Shown: one piece after another, positions 1-7,060 of the stretch | Layout of the letters: every line of letters starts with the position of its first letter | Position numbering within the stretch: position 1 is the stretch's first letter | NCBI RefSeq assembly: GCF_000003605.2 | Contig: NW_003110994.1 | Coordinates: 4,216 to 14,391 of the forward strand | Reading direction: 5' to 3' | Length of the DNA: 10,176 bases | From: Saccoglossus kowalevskii | Taxonomy: Eukaryota; Hemichordata; Enteropneusta; Harrimaniidae | Translations under genes and position numbers: made by a program | The notes under the pieces: model-generated | What the model saw: only the letters and a program-made list of their open reading frames with translations | Databases searched by the model: none | What the model was told of the DNA's origin: nothing

Positions 1-221
1 ATGGCTCAGCCAACACTTTTGCCAGCGTGGAGATGGCTCAGCCAACACCTTTGCCAGCATGGAAGCTCAGCCCACACTTTTGCCAGCATGGAGATGGCTC
101 AGCCAACACTTTTGCCAGCATGGAAGCTCAGCCCACACTTTTGCCAGCATGGAGATGGCTCAGCCCACATTTTTGCCAGTATGGAGATGGCTCAGCCCAC
201 ACTTTTGCCAGCATGGAGATA
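1..221. repeat. Minisatellite, alternating 32-bp and 29-bp units
   Basis: About seven head-to-tail units, each carrying CTCAGCC followed by ACACTTTTGCCAGCATGGA. Counting from CTCAGCC, units begin at 5, 37, 66, 98, 127, 159 and 191, so spacings are 32, 29, 32, 29, 32, 32. The short form comes from a 3-bp loss (GGAGATGGCTC becoming GGAAGCTC). Other differences are single substitutions, such as CCAACA versus CCCACA. The array is cut by the window edge and probably continues upstream. All three forward frames stay open because the unit has no stop codon in any frame, so long open frames here are expected from the repeat and do not indicate a protein. Confidence 0.95.
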
Positions 222-319
222 CATATACCGGTAGATGCATCTTTGATACATATACACTTGCATTCATGGCAACAACCATATTAATGCATAATTAAAGTAA
301 AGTAATTTTCCCATTCTGG

Positions 320-770
320 AACCAAATTTGATCAGACATGCGTGCATCTCCACCTGTATCTCAGACATGCCTGGTTCTATCAAACTTCACACGTACATCA
401 TACATTTTTCACAATCTTATCACAAAGCTTTTCTCTTCACATTCCAAATAACCGCCTGGTGGTCATTTTGTTTCAACAAATGTTGTTTCTAGGCAATATC
501 TCTGACATATCATGACAGTTCATTTTTCACACTTAATATATGCACATATAGTCATTTGATGATAAAATTCAACATGGTTGAATGGTGGCCATTTTAATTT
601 TAGAAAATCAAGCATTTCTGAAATTCTGGTTCTGGGTCCCATTGTGCCAAGACAGATTTTGTTGAAACTTGGTATGTGCATTAAGCATTTTGGGACCTTG
701 ATTCATGTCATTTTGTTTTTCAGATAGGATTCAAAAATGGCTGACTGGTGGCCATTTTGTTTGAATGACA
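320..770 (+). repeat. Old, CpG-decayed copy of the 1427-2486 dispersed repeat
   Basis: This block aligns by eye with the better-preserved element at 1427-2486. Shared landmarks in the same order are CTGTATCTC..ACATGC, ATCAAACTTCACACGTACATC, TGGTGGTCATTTTGTTT, GAAACTTGGTATGTGCATTAA, GGGACCTTGATTCATGTCATTTT and the hairpin AAAATGGCTG-ACTGG-TGGCCATTTT (734-758). Most positions that are CpG in the younger copy read TpG or CpA here, which suggests an older insertion. Both ends are worn and the limits are approximate. No coding potential is seen. Confidence 0.7.
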
Positions 771-1426
771 TGTTTTGACCATTCATGTTCAAAAATGTGT
801 TTTAAACTTAATAACTCATGGGAAGTATGAAATGCAATTTGTTTACTATTGAATGGGGGTGGGTTTACAAAGAAAATAGCAAGATAATTCTGATGCGTAA
901 CCTTGGAGACAAGTGAGGGTGACTTTGTTTTTCTTTACTGACATACCACAAAAACAAATATAACAAGAATATAATTGTTGAATGTAGAGAACCATGATAT
1001 TGTCTTACATGCACATGCTAGGGAAGTGTGTGAATTCCTGAAAGTGATAATAATCCAATGTTTAGCAAGATGTTTATTTTGCTGTAACTACGTATTGGTT
1101 CTGTTTCCATTGATTCAATTGATTATTGAGTATGGAAGTATATTGGTTTGCTTTGGTTGCTATGACAGCCAGTATTACAACTGGGGATAAAGTGTCTGTA
1201 TTTAATAGAGGCAGTGTCAATTAAAAATTCATTGTTCAATTTCCAAAGATCAACTTATAATAGAAATTACTCAAATTTACATAAACATCTAATATTTACT
1301 TGCAAATGATGTGTTTCCTTTCACACAATGCCATAATGAGCCTCCTACCTTGTACAAATAATCATTTCTGAGAAGACTGAATTGTTTAAGAGAAGAAAAA
1401 AAAAATTATATTTTGTAATCGTTAAT
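771..1426. other. Unassigned AT-rich sequence
   Basis: I see no gene, RNA or clear repeat here. The longest forward frame (975-1190, 71 codons) starts in AT-rich sequence, has no recognisable motif, and is rich in Cys, Leu and Ile as expected from low-complexity DNA. An A-run lies at 1396-1405. CpG is nearly absent, in keeping with old neutral sequence. Confidence 0.6.
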
Positions 1427-1432
1427 TTATTA

Positions 1433-1465
1433 GTCCTCGTTCGGACAGAGTCCGAAAACGGGGAC
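1433..1465. repeat. Strong terminal hairpin at the element head
   Basis: TTCGGAC (1440-1446) and GTCCGAA (1450-1456) form a perfect 7-bp stem around AGA. The outer arms GTCCTCG (1433-1439) and CGGGGAC (1459-1465) add seven pairs, one of them T-G, past a two-base AA bulge. The whole is a 14-bp stem sitting at the start of the dispersed element. A related head (TTATTAGCCCTTG...GGACACAGACTGG) occurs at 7061 in decayed form. Confidence 0.8.
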
Positions 1466-1489
1466 TTATGTTTTGCCCTGTGTGCGCCC

Positions 1490-1525
1490 GTTCGTGCGTC
1501 CGTCCGTCCGTGCGTCCGTCCGTGA
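1490..1525. repeat. GTCCGTCC-type simple repeat
   Basis: A run of CGTCCGTCCGTCCGTG-like tetranucleotides with scattered GTGCG variants inside the head of the dispersed element. On the minus strand it yields an Arg/Thr/Asp-rich frame that is a by-product of the repeat. Similar but degraded tracts stand after the heads at 3040 (GTGTGTGTGTCCGTCTCTCC) and 7061 (GTCCATTCATCCATTCG), so the tract is part of the shared architecture. Confidence 0.85.
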
Positions 1526-1796
1526 TCACCTGTATCTCGAACATGCATGGACCGATTATGTTCAAACTTCACTCATACATCACACATTATATGGGACATA
1601 TGCACATGCATTTTTTTCATGATCCGATTAACGAATAGCGGCCATTTTAAGGCCGAAAATGCATCAAAATCGCACATTTTCACCATTCCGGACCCGGATC
1701 TCAGTTATGCATGGACGGATTTCGTTCAAATTTGGTACATACATTAAACATAATAGGACCTTGATGCACGTCATTTTTTTTTTTGGATCAAGTTCG

Positions 1797-1819
1797 AAAT
1801 GGCCGACTGGCGGCCATTT
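1797..1819. repeat. 9-bp stem hairpin, first copy
   Basis: AAATGGCCG (1797-1805) and CGGCCATTT (1811-1819) pair perfectly around the loop ACTGG. The same hairpin lies at 2119-2141, and altered forms are at 734-758 and 7210-7234. The loop ACTGG is unchanged in all four. Confidence 0.85.
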
Positions 1820-2118
1820 TGTTTTAAAGAATTCAGTTCTGGATCCGTATCCGAGACATGTCTGAATTGATCAAGTTCAAACTTCACACACACAAGGTAC
1901 ATCATGTCACAAATATGTATGTGCATTTGTTTCATGATCCCATTAACGATAGCCAAATGGCGGCCGCTTTAAGGCCGAAAATGTATTGAAATCGCACATT
2001 TTCACCATTCCGAACCCGGATCTCAGTTATGCATGGACGGATTTCATTCAAATTTGGTACTTACATTAAACATAATAGGACCTTGATGCACGTCATTTTT
2101 TTTTTCGGATCAAGTTCG

Positions 2119-2141
2119 AAATGGCCGACTGGCGGCCATTT
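2119..2141. repeat. 9-bp stem hairpin, second copy
   Basis: Identical in stem and loop to the hairpin at 1797-1819, one tandem unit further on. It lies just after a T-run and GGATCAAGTTCG, as in the first copy. Confidence 0.85.
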
Positions 2142-2716
2142 TCTTAAAGAATTCAGTTCTGGATCCGTATCCAAGACATGTCTGGATTGATCAAGTTCAA
2201 ACTTCACACACACATGGTGATGGTGCATCATGTCACAAATAGATATGTGCATTTGTTTCATGATCCGCTTAACAATAGCTGAATGATGGCCATTTTAAGA
2301 CCGAAAATGCATTAAAATCACGTATTTTCACAATTCCAGAACCGGATCTCAGTCATGCATGGATGGATTTTGTTCAGATTTAGTACAATGTGTTGTACAT
2401 ATGCACGTGCATTTCGGTCATGATCTGCTTTGAATGTATATGTCACTCAAATATGAACGGAACGGGGACGTGTCATTGACAATGACTTGTTAAAATTAGT
2501 TTTTTTCCAGTCTTGTAGATTGATGATTGTAGAATTAATGATGCCCATGAAGGTAATGTAAAACAGAAATAGTGTAATAGTGTATAGTAATAGTGTGGAT
2601 TGGTAGCATCTAAATGTGACCATTTTCTTTCACAAGGTAGAATAATTTAATGGGTATGTAAAGTATTTTAGCATATCTAAAATTTGTTCTCATAGCATGG
2701 GCTTCACGTGAATTTA

Positions 2717-2748
2717 ATCATAGACCTTCTCTTTCTAAGGTCTATGAT
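2717..2748. repeat. Perfect 12-bp hairpin
   Basis: ATCATAGACCTT (2717-2728) and AAGGTCTATGAT (2737-2748) are exact reverse complements separated by CTCTTTCT. A second hairpin follows 44 bases later. It may be the fold of a small repeat or of a transcribed RNA. There is no U-run or other feature pointing to a terminator, and the stem is too short for a typical microRNA precursor. Confidence 0.8.
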
Positions 2749-2792
2749 ATAATGTAGTTAAAGCATTTCCAAAAATAAATTGGTGAATTAGT

Positions 2793-2819
2793 ATTTCCCA
2801 TTTATATTCAATGGGAAAT
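2793..2819. repeat. Perfect 10-bp hairpin
   Basis: ATTTCCCATT (2793-2802) and AATGGGAAAT (2810-2819) pair exactly around TATATTC. It stands in series with the hairpin at 2717-2748. The function is unknown, and together they may mark one small repeat element. Confidence 0.75.
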
Positions 2820-3039
2820 TGTCTTCCACAGTCAGTAACAAGCTTAAGTGAGTGAGTGAATGACTTCACTTCAAACTCTCTTTATATCTGTATTCACTAC
2901 AGAGTCAAGTTTTGACACCAAAACAGCAAAATTGTCAGCTAAGTTGTAGACTGGTTTGTTATGTGAGTCCAGAGATCAACATCAACAGAAGAGGTAGCAT
3001 GATCTACTTGTCACTTTTTTTGTTCTTGTGATGACTTTT

Positions 3040-3905
3040 GACTCCTGTGTGTGAAACACACAATGGGAGTCTTTGCAGTTAGCCTGTCTGTATGTGTGTG
3101 TGTCCGTCTCTCCACTGATATCTCAAAAACTATATGTTGGTTTTTGATGAAACGTGATGCATAGATGCTCCGGACTAATCCACAGATTTGATTAGGTTTT
3201 GGTAAAAATCCATGCATATTAATTACCTAATTTGCATAATAATTAGTCAGTTTTTGGCTTTTCCACTGATACAAATCATCACATTTCAATGAAACTTGGA
3301 ACATAGATGTCATAAGACAATGCACCAACCTGATTGGTTTTAGATTAATAATATTTGTATATTAATTACCTAATTTTCATAATTAGTAAATTTTTAGTTT
3401 TTGATATAATTCACGTACTAATCATTACATTTCCATCAAACTTGGTACTTAGGTGCTCTAGGACTATTCATATGATTTACCTAATTTTCATAAAGATTAG
3501 TTAATTTTCATCTATCCACTGAGTTTTCAAGTACTAATCATCACATTACATAGATGTCATAAGACAATGCACTAATGAGTGTTAGGTCCATACATCCATA
3601 ATAATTATCTAATTTGCTTAATATTTTATTTTCAGCTTGCCACCAAATTTTTTTGGGATTAACACATTTTAATGAAAGCTGGTACATGTACACCCTGGAA
3701 CAGTTCACAGACCTAAATTTGCATAGTAATTTATTTGGCTCAATGGGGGTAATCCACAGACATGATTAGTTTAAATTTGAAAAACATGCATATTGATTAT
3801 CTAATTATTATTAGCCAATTTCTGAAATCTCAAAAAATCAGGTTTAAATTTATTTTGTCACAGAGGTGCTCTGGAATTAGACTGAAAACCACAGATGTAA
3901 ATCAA
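3040..3905 (+). mobile_element. Probable non-autonomous repeat: hairpin head plus diverged AT-rich modules
   Basis: It opens with a hairpin (3040-3071): GACTCC/GGAGTC outside and TGTGTG/CACACA inside around AAA. A TG-run, GTCCGTCTCTCC and TATCTCAAAAAC follow, the same order as in the element at 1427. The rest is about six modules of roughly 85-145 bp. Typical module parts are ATGAAACTTGGTACATAGATG or TCAAACTTGGTACTTAGGTG, then CCACAGA..TGATTAG, then CATATTAATTACCTAATTT with CATAATTAG. The AT-rich parts lie near 3211, 3354, 3466, 3590, 3711 and 3784. There is no protein-coding frame. The 3' limit is a guess based on where module fragments (GAGGTGCTCTGGA, CCACAGATG) stop. Confidence 0.55.
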
Positions 3906-4229
3906 ATGTATTTTCTCTAAATATTATAAATTTCAATATTGTGGATCACTTTGTTTTCTTGTTGTAGATGTACATCTTACATAGTAGAAAAATATTATTT
4001 ACAAACCTACTTGTTTGATAGGCTATTATTAAATACTTTCTTACAATTTCTTTATTGGACTTTTGTTGACAGATCTATAGTTGGGTTTGTTATTTCTTCT
4101 TTTTCATTCAGTCATGGAAATTACTGCATGTTAGTATGTCAATTTTAAATCCATACTACCGTACTAGCATTCAAGTATTAAGCCGATGTCTTCTCTTAGA
4201 TATTGGGCAGTATTATGTCACATGATAAA
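3906..4229. other. Unassigned AT-rich sequence
   Basis: Nothing recognisable. A forward frame at 3939-4148 is Cys/Phe/Leu-rich without motif or family resemblance and is most likely chance in AT-rich DNA. Confidence 0.55.
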
Positions 4230-4243
4230 CACTGTCATGTCAC
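4230..4243. repeat. Left 14-bp target-site duplication of the SINE
   Basis: CACTGTCATGTCAC is repeated exactly at 4573-4586. One copy abuts the tRNA-like head and the other closes the element. An alternative 11-bp match, ATGTCACATGA, at 4216-4226 and 4580-4590 overlaps the right copy but is weaker and is also found at 9514-9524. Confidence 0.8.
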
Positions 4244-4312
4244 TGGTAGCATAGTGGTTATCGCATCAGACTTATGATCGGTAGACCCAAGTTCAAATCC
4301 TACCTTAGGTTG
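4240..4312 (+). ncRNA. tRNA-like head of the SINE (not a functional tRNA)
   Basis: Boxes A and B are well kept, but the cloverleaf is not. The anticodon region reads TCAGA-CTTATGA-TCGGT; the 3' strand TCGGT has drifted from the expected TCTGA. The loop would present TAT (Ile). The T-arm keeps about two of five pairs, and the acceptor strands do not pair. This fits a SINE head that only needs the promoter boxes. Confidence 0.7.
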
Positions 4313-4572
4313 AACATCAAAAGGGTGTGAGTGTGCCACAGACTCAATGGGAAAGCCAATTCCACTGGCCGAGATTCATTCATTAACGAATGCGACTTTG
4401 GGGGAACCTTGGTTAAGGTCCACAGGTGCTTGTGTTCGACCAAGCCTGGTTGACGCCAGGATAGCGCATTAAAAAATTGCCATTTGATAGAGAGATGGCC
4501 ACACAGCCCTGTCATGTAGTCGCAAACATGAATATGACTTCTGTTGCAAAATGCACTATGTGTCAGCACTAG
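4244..4572 (+). mobile_element. tRNA-derived SINE-like retroposon
   Basis: The 5' end is tRNA-like with both internal RNA polymerase III promoter boxes: box A TAGCATAGTGG (4247-4257) and box B AGTTCAAATCC (4290-4300). A unique body of about 260 bp follows, with small hairpins ACCTT-GGTT-AAGGT and CCTGG-TTGACG-CCAGG. The insert is flanked by a perfect 14-bp direct repeat (4230-4243, 4573-4586), as left by LINE-machinery retroposition. The 3' end has a doubled AGCACT (4565-4576) instead of a poly-A tail, suggesting a partner LINE that does not need poly-A. It still holds about nine CpGs in a CpG-poor area, so it is probably fairly young. The frame at 4300-4581 on the minus strand is incidental. 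I cannot name the family. Confidence 0.8.
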
Positions 4573-4586
4573 CACTGTCATGTCAC
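4573..4586. repeat. Right 14-bp target-site duplication of the SINE
   Basis: Exact second copy of CACTGTCATGTCAC from 4230-4243, directly after the element's 3' end. The first bases overlap the doubled AGCACT tail, so the junction is ambiguous by a few bases. Confidence 0.8.
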
Positions 4587-5058
4587 ATGACCCAATGTAA
4601 TGTTGCAGACACAGTTTCCAATATTCAGTAATTATATTTGTAATTTACACTTTTACCTTGATTTGATATTGTGTACAAAAAAGATTGTAACACAAAAAAA
4701 CTGAATAGCATGAATGGAATAATAAATTGTTTAAATTGTCTGTATTCTTTTCTTGCATTCAATTCAAGCATGCATGCGTTGTAACATCTGGTTCTACAAA
4801 TGATTCTATTGCTTTATATTTGCCTGTATGGACAAACTGTTACAATATATTATAGTGATATCTCTTGTTAATGTAAGGGCAATAACCCATTAGTCAGCAA
4901 CAGGTTGGTGAACACTCATTGGTAGGTCTTTGTATCTTACTTGGATTTTCATTCATATTAGAGTTCCTGACCTTTGTATTATTTAATTTTCTGATAACTG
5001 GCTTCTAATTATTAAAGTTTACAGCACAATTAGTGTAAAGTGTGATGCAGTCACAAAT
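4587..5058. other. Unassigned AT-rich sequence
   Basis: No gene or repeat is visible. In 4591-5040 I count a single CpG (GCATGCGTTG near 4775), which illustrates how strongly CpG has been lost from old sequence in this window. Confidence 0.6.
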
Positions 5059-5462
5059 GTGATGCTTTATGGGATACATATTGAGAGGTGGTGTCTGGTA
5101 TGACACTTGAATGTCATTGTAAAAGAGATGCATTATGGGATATATATGGGGAGGTAAGGTCTGTGGTATAACACTTGAAACTCGAGTGTGATATATTATG
5201 GGGAGGTGGGGTCTGTGGTATGACACTTGAAACTCATCAAGTGTGATGTATTATGGGATATATATGGGGAGGTGGGGTCTGTAGTATAACACTTGAAACT
5301 CATCAAGTGTGATGTATTATGGGATATATATGGGGAGGTGGGTTTGTGATATGACACTTGAAACTCATCAAGTGTGATGTATTATGGGATATATTGAAAC
5401 TCATTGTGAAGTGTGATGTATTATGGGATACCTGTGTGAAGGTGATGTCTGGTCTGACACTA
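5059..5462. repeat. Minisatellite, about 66-bp unit, seven copies
   Basis: Units carry GTGATGTATTATGGGATATA, TATGGGGAGGTGGGGTCTG and GTATGACACTTGAAACTCA. Counted from GATG (GATA in unit three), they begin at 5061, 5127, 5190, 5245, 5311, 5376 and 5415. Spacings are 66, 63, 55, 66, 65 and 39. Unit three lacks 11 bp around GGGATATATAT, and unit six has an internal deletion of about 27 bp removing the GGGGAGG part. The outer units are most diverged and the middle ones most alike, the usual pattern for unequal exchange. Minus-strand frames at 5005-5226 and 5303-5491 are His/Thr/Pro-rich translations of the repeat. Confidence 0.93.
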
Positions 5463-5857
5463 AAAATTCTTTCTCTACCACTGGTTTTCATTTGATTGAT
5501 AACAAATTAAATTTAAATTTTAAAGAAAATGTTGCATTAATAAAATCAATCAAGCAGAAATCAGTTCTATTAGCCACAATAAATTACTCCATAGTGCATG
5601 TATCTAAACAAACTTGCATTAAAATGTTAGGCTAATTAAAGTAAATTTATATCATGAGTGAATGAATATTGTCTGTGTTTTCAGTTATTTTTATCTGATT
5701 TTCTGATTACAAACTGCTTCTGGGTATTAAGGTTTTGAACTTTATAAAATTCCATTGATGGTATGGTAGTATGCATTTACATATGCATGTACTGGTTGGT
5801 AAATAGTCAAAATATGTATTATTATACATCTGTCATTAGAATCTATACTTCCATTCG
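5463..5857. other. Unassigned AT-rich sequence
   Basis: No recognisable gene or repeat. The forward frame 5423-5635 starts inside the minisatellite and runs into AT-rich sequence without a motif. Confidence 0.55.
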
Positions 5858-6036
5858 TGCGTTCATTTCCTTATTTGGATTGTGCATCACATTCTAACAC
5901 TTTTGTTTGTTTACTTCCGATACAGAAGTGCTATCAGTATATGATGGAAATAGAATCCGGAACTGAACGTAAACAGTCACACAGTACGATACGTTCTTCT
6001 TTTTGATTTCCAGACTATCTTTCATTAAATTGTTAC

Positions 6037-6184
6037 CACCAGCAGAGATAAACATATATAATAATAATGTTATCACAATAATACCACAATATATGAACTT
6101 GGACAGTACAGGTGATACATTAGCCTCTGCTGTGTGTCGCCTGATACGATCACTATACTGTCTTTGTGCATACTCTGCGGAATT
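6037..6184 (-). other. Possible coding exon B: basic stretch plus one membrane helix
   Basis: On the minus strand a frame is open for 100 codons from 6196 to a stop at 5894-5896. It has no early Met, so it would need an upstream exon. Its first half is charged (RQYSDRIRRHTAEANVS), followed by a hydrophobic run of about 20 residues starting FIYCGIIVITLLLY, as in a single-pass membrane protein. A possible acceptor is TTACGAG just before 6184 (phase 0, weak pyrimidine tract), and a possible donor is GGTG|GTAACA at 6036/6037. I do not recognise the family. It could equally be chance: frames of this size occur elsewhere in the window, and the opposite strand is also open (6003-6191). Confidence 0.22.
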
Positions 6185-6326
6185 CTCGTAATAACCTTAT
6201 TATAAAATGTCTTATGAATCTTATTACTGCAGTATAATGAGTTCCATTTCAGTCTCTGTACACTTCGCTAGTGATAGTTATTATTATACTAATTGTAAAG
6301 TATTGAATTTTTTTATTGATTATTAC

Positions 6327-6452
6327 CTTCTTCATAGTTTCATTAATGATTTTATTTGCTGTTAATTTTTCAGTGACAATTATCTTTCTTTCAGGAAGTT
6401 TAAGTGTTTGTGTATAGGACCAAAGGGATTTCCAGAGATCCTCTGTACTCAT
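6327..6452 (-). other. Possible first coding exon A, upstream of exon B
   Basis: The minus strand has an ATG at 6450-6452 followed by 42 codons beginning MSTEDLWKSLWSY and ending NETMKK. It meets a good donor, AAG|GTAATA, at 6327/6326. The donor is phase 0, which matches the candidate acceptor of exon B across an intron of 142 bases. Trp, Glu and Lys content looks more protein-like than the other chance frames here. Against it: the ATG context is weak (no A or G at -3), the plus strand at 6380-6394 has its own acceptor-like pyrimidine tract, and no known family is recognised. Confidence 0.2.
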
Positions 6453-6600
6453 ATATGTGATACACAGCGATGCTGTTGACAGTTTTCCTCCTTTTAGCTA
6501 CGCTCATATCGCAAACCAGAATGTAGGACAGATTTTGAACGTTCCGAACGCAATACACCGAACATCACTGTTTCCAACTCGTAATGTAAAAGTTCCCCTG

Positions 6601-7060
6601 AAAAAAAAAATTAAATCTCAAAACTAAGTAATACCAGCTTCTGAAAAATTGCATCGTATTTATCTCAAAATGTTGTTTGCTGACATTGTCTGAAAAAGTC
6701 GTATAATTTTCAAATGTGATATTTTGTCATTATATTTAATGGGAATTTCTCTTCTCTTCTATTCACGCAGTATATACCCAGTAACATACTTAGCATTGCA
6801 AAATTCCAATTAAGCTCAAACTGCCTTAAGCTAGAAACATGTGTTATATTTTGCCAACTCATCAATTCCTGCATTATTGACAAGCTAATTCCTTCCTCTG
6901 CTATACATATTCTCATCACGACGGTCCATGGAAACATGTTTGTTTTCACACACGATAATAGATCGATGCTTAATTTTCACAATAGTTTTACTCAAAATAT
7001 TGATTCTGTTGTTCCTAAGGTTCATGTTACACTGTTTATAATGTCATCATTTTTTACTTT
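6601..7060. other. Unassigned sequence
   Basis: No repeat or gene that I can support. A minus-strand frame of 79 codons (6710-6949) has no recognised domain and no convincing start or splice context. An A-run lies at 6600-6609. Confidence 0.5.

Larger units (their letters stand above)
1671..2400 (+). repeat. Internal tandem duplication, 322/326-bp period
   Basis: Each unit holds CGCACATTTTCACCATTCC, GATCTCAGTTATGCATGG, TTCAAATTTGGTAC, GGACCTTGATGCACGTC, a T-run, GGATCAAGTTCG, a hairpin, GAATTCAGTTCTGGATCC, AAACTTCACACACAC and GGCCGAAAATG. Landmarks recur after 322 bp and then 326 bp. The first two units are nearly identical, and the third is truncated and more diverged. A partial unit also precedes 1671 (about 1541-1670), so the array is roughly three units long. 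High identity between units one and two implies a recent duplication or gene conversion. Confidence 0.9.
1427..2486 (+). mobile_element. Non-autonomous dispersed element with hairpin ends and internal tandem duplication
   Basis: The element opens with TTATTAG and an extended hairpin (1433-1465), followed by a GTCCGTCC-type simple repeat (about 1490-1525). Its body is two full copies and a partial third of a unit of about 322-326 bp: the landmark CGCACATTTTCACCATTCC sits at 1671 and 1993, with its diverged equivalent at 2319. It closes near GAACGGGGACGTGTC and a second palindrome, GTCATTGACAATGAC (2472-2486). AACGGGGAC occurs near both ends (1457-1465 and 2461-2469). There is no transposase-like frame, so it would depend on an unknown partner. 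Heads with the same pattern recur at 7061 and, in part, at 3040. I cannot assign a transposon superfamily, and I found no convincing target-site duplication, so the exact limits are uncertain. Confidence 0.65.
2487..3039. other. Unassigned sequence with two hairpins and a short GAGT tract
   Basis: No gene is visible. The stretch holds two strong hairpins (2717-2748 and 2793-2819, listed separately) and a short GTGAGTGAGTGAATGA tract at about 2848-2863, flanked by AAGTGA and TCACTT, which could also pair. The remainder is AT-rich without repeats that I can match elsewhere in the window. Confidence 0.55.
5858..6600. other. CpG-retaining block, possible promoter or exon region
   Basis: I count nine CpGs in 5901-6200 and about nine more in 6240-6600, against one in 4591-5040 and almost none in 5463-5850. 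No similarity to the other repeats in the window is seen. In a genome where methylation erodes CpG, such a block is expected at unmethylated promoters or first exons, or in a recently inserted repeat. It contains the two minus-strand open stretches described below. I see no clear core promoter motif. Confidence 0.4.

Noticed and set aside
1-295. Three overlapping forward open frames (77, 85 and 78 codons)
   Set aside because: They are translations of the same stop-free minisatellite in three frames; no domain or start context supports a protein.
1345-1572. Minus-strand Arg/Thr/Asp/Gly-rich frame
   Set aside because: It is the translation of the GTCCGTCC simple repeat and the element head.
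1797-1819. YY1-like binding site in the AAATGGC hairpin
   Set aside because: ATGGCCG only partly fits the usual AAnATGGCGGC pattern; not strong enough to claim.
1547-2261. Several short frames on both strands with similar peptides
   Set aside because: They repeat because the underlying DNA is a tandem duplication; none is long and none matches a known protein.
4240-4312. Functional tRNA-Ile gene
   Set aside because: Acceptor and T stems do not pair and the sequence continues into a SINE body with flanking duplication.
4300-4581. 93-codon minus-strand frame, the longest in the window
   Set aside because: It lies antisense inside the SINE body and ends at the target duplication; best explained as chance in a non-coding retroposon.
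4216-4590. Alternative SINE target duplication ATGTCACATGA
   Set aside because: Shorter than the 14-bp repeat, not adjacent to the tRNA-like head, and the same 11-mer also occurs at 9514-9524, so chance is likely.
6370-6480. Plus-strand exon after the acceptor-like TATCTTTCTTTCAG at 6381-6394
   Set aside because: All three frames stop within about 80 bases, and no donor or similarity supports an exon; the tract may reflect the minus-strand purine-rich exon.
6710-6949. 79-codon minus-strand frame
   Set aside because: No recognised domain, no convincing splice sites and CpG-poor sequence; treated as chance.
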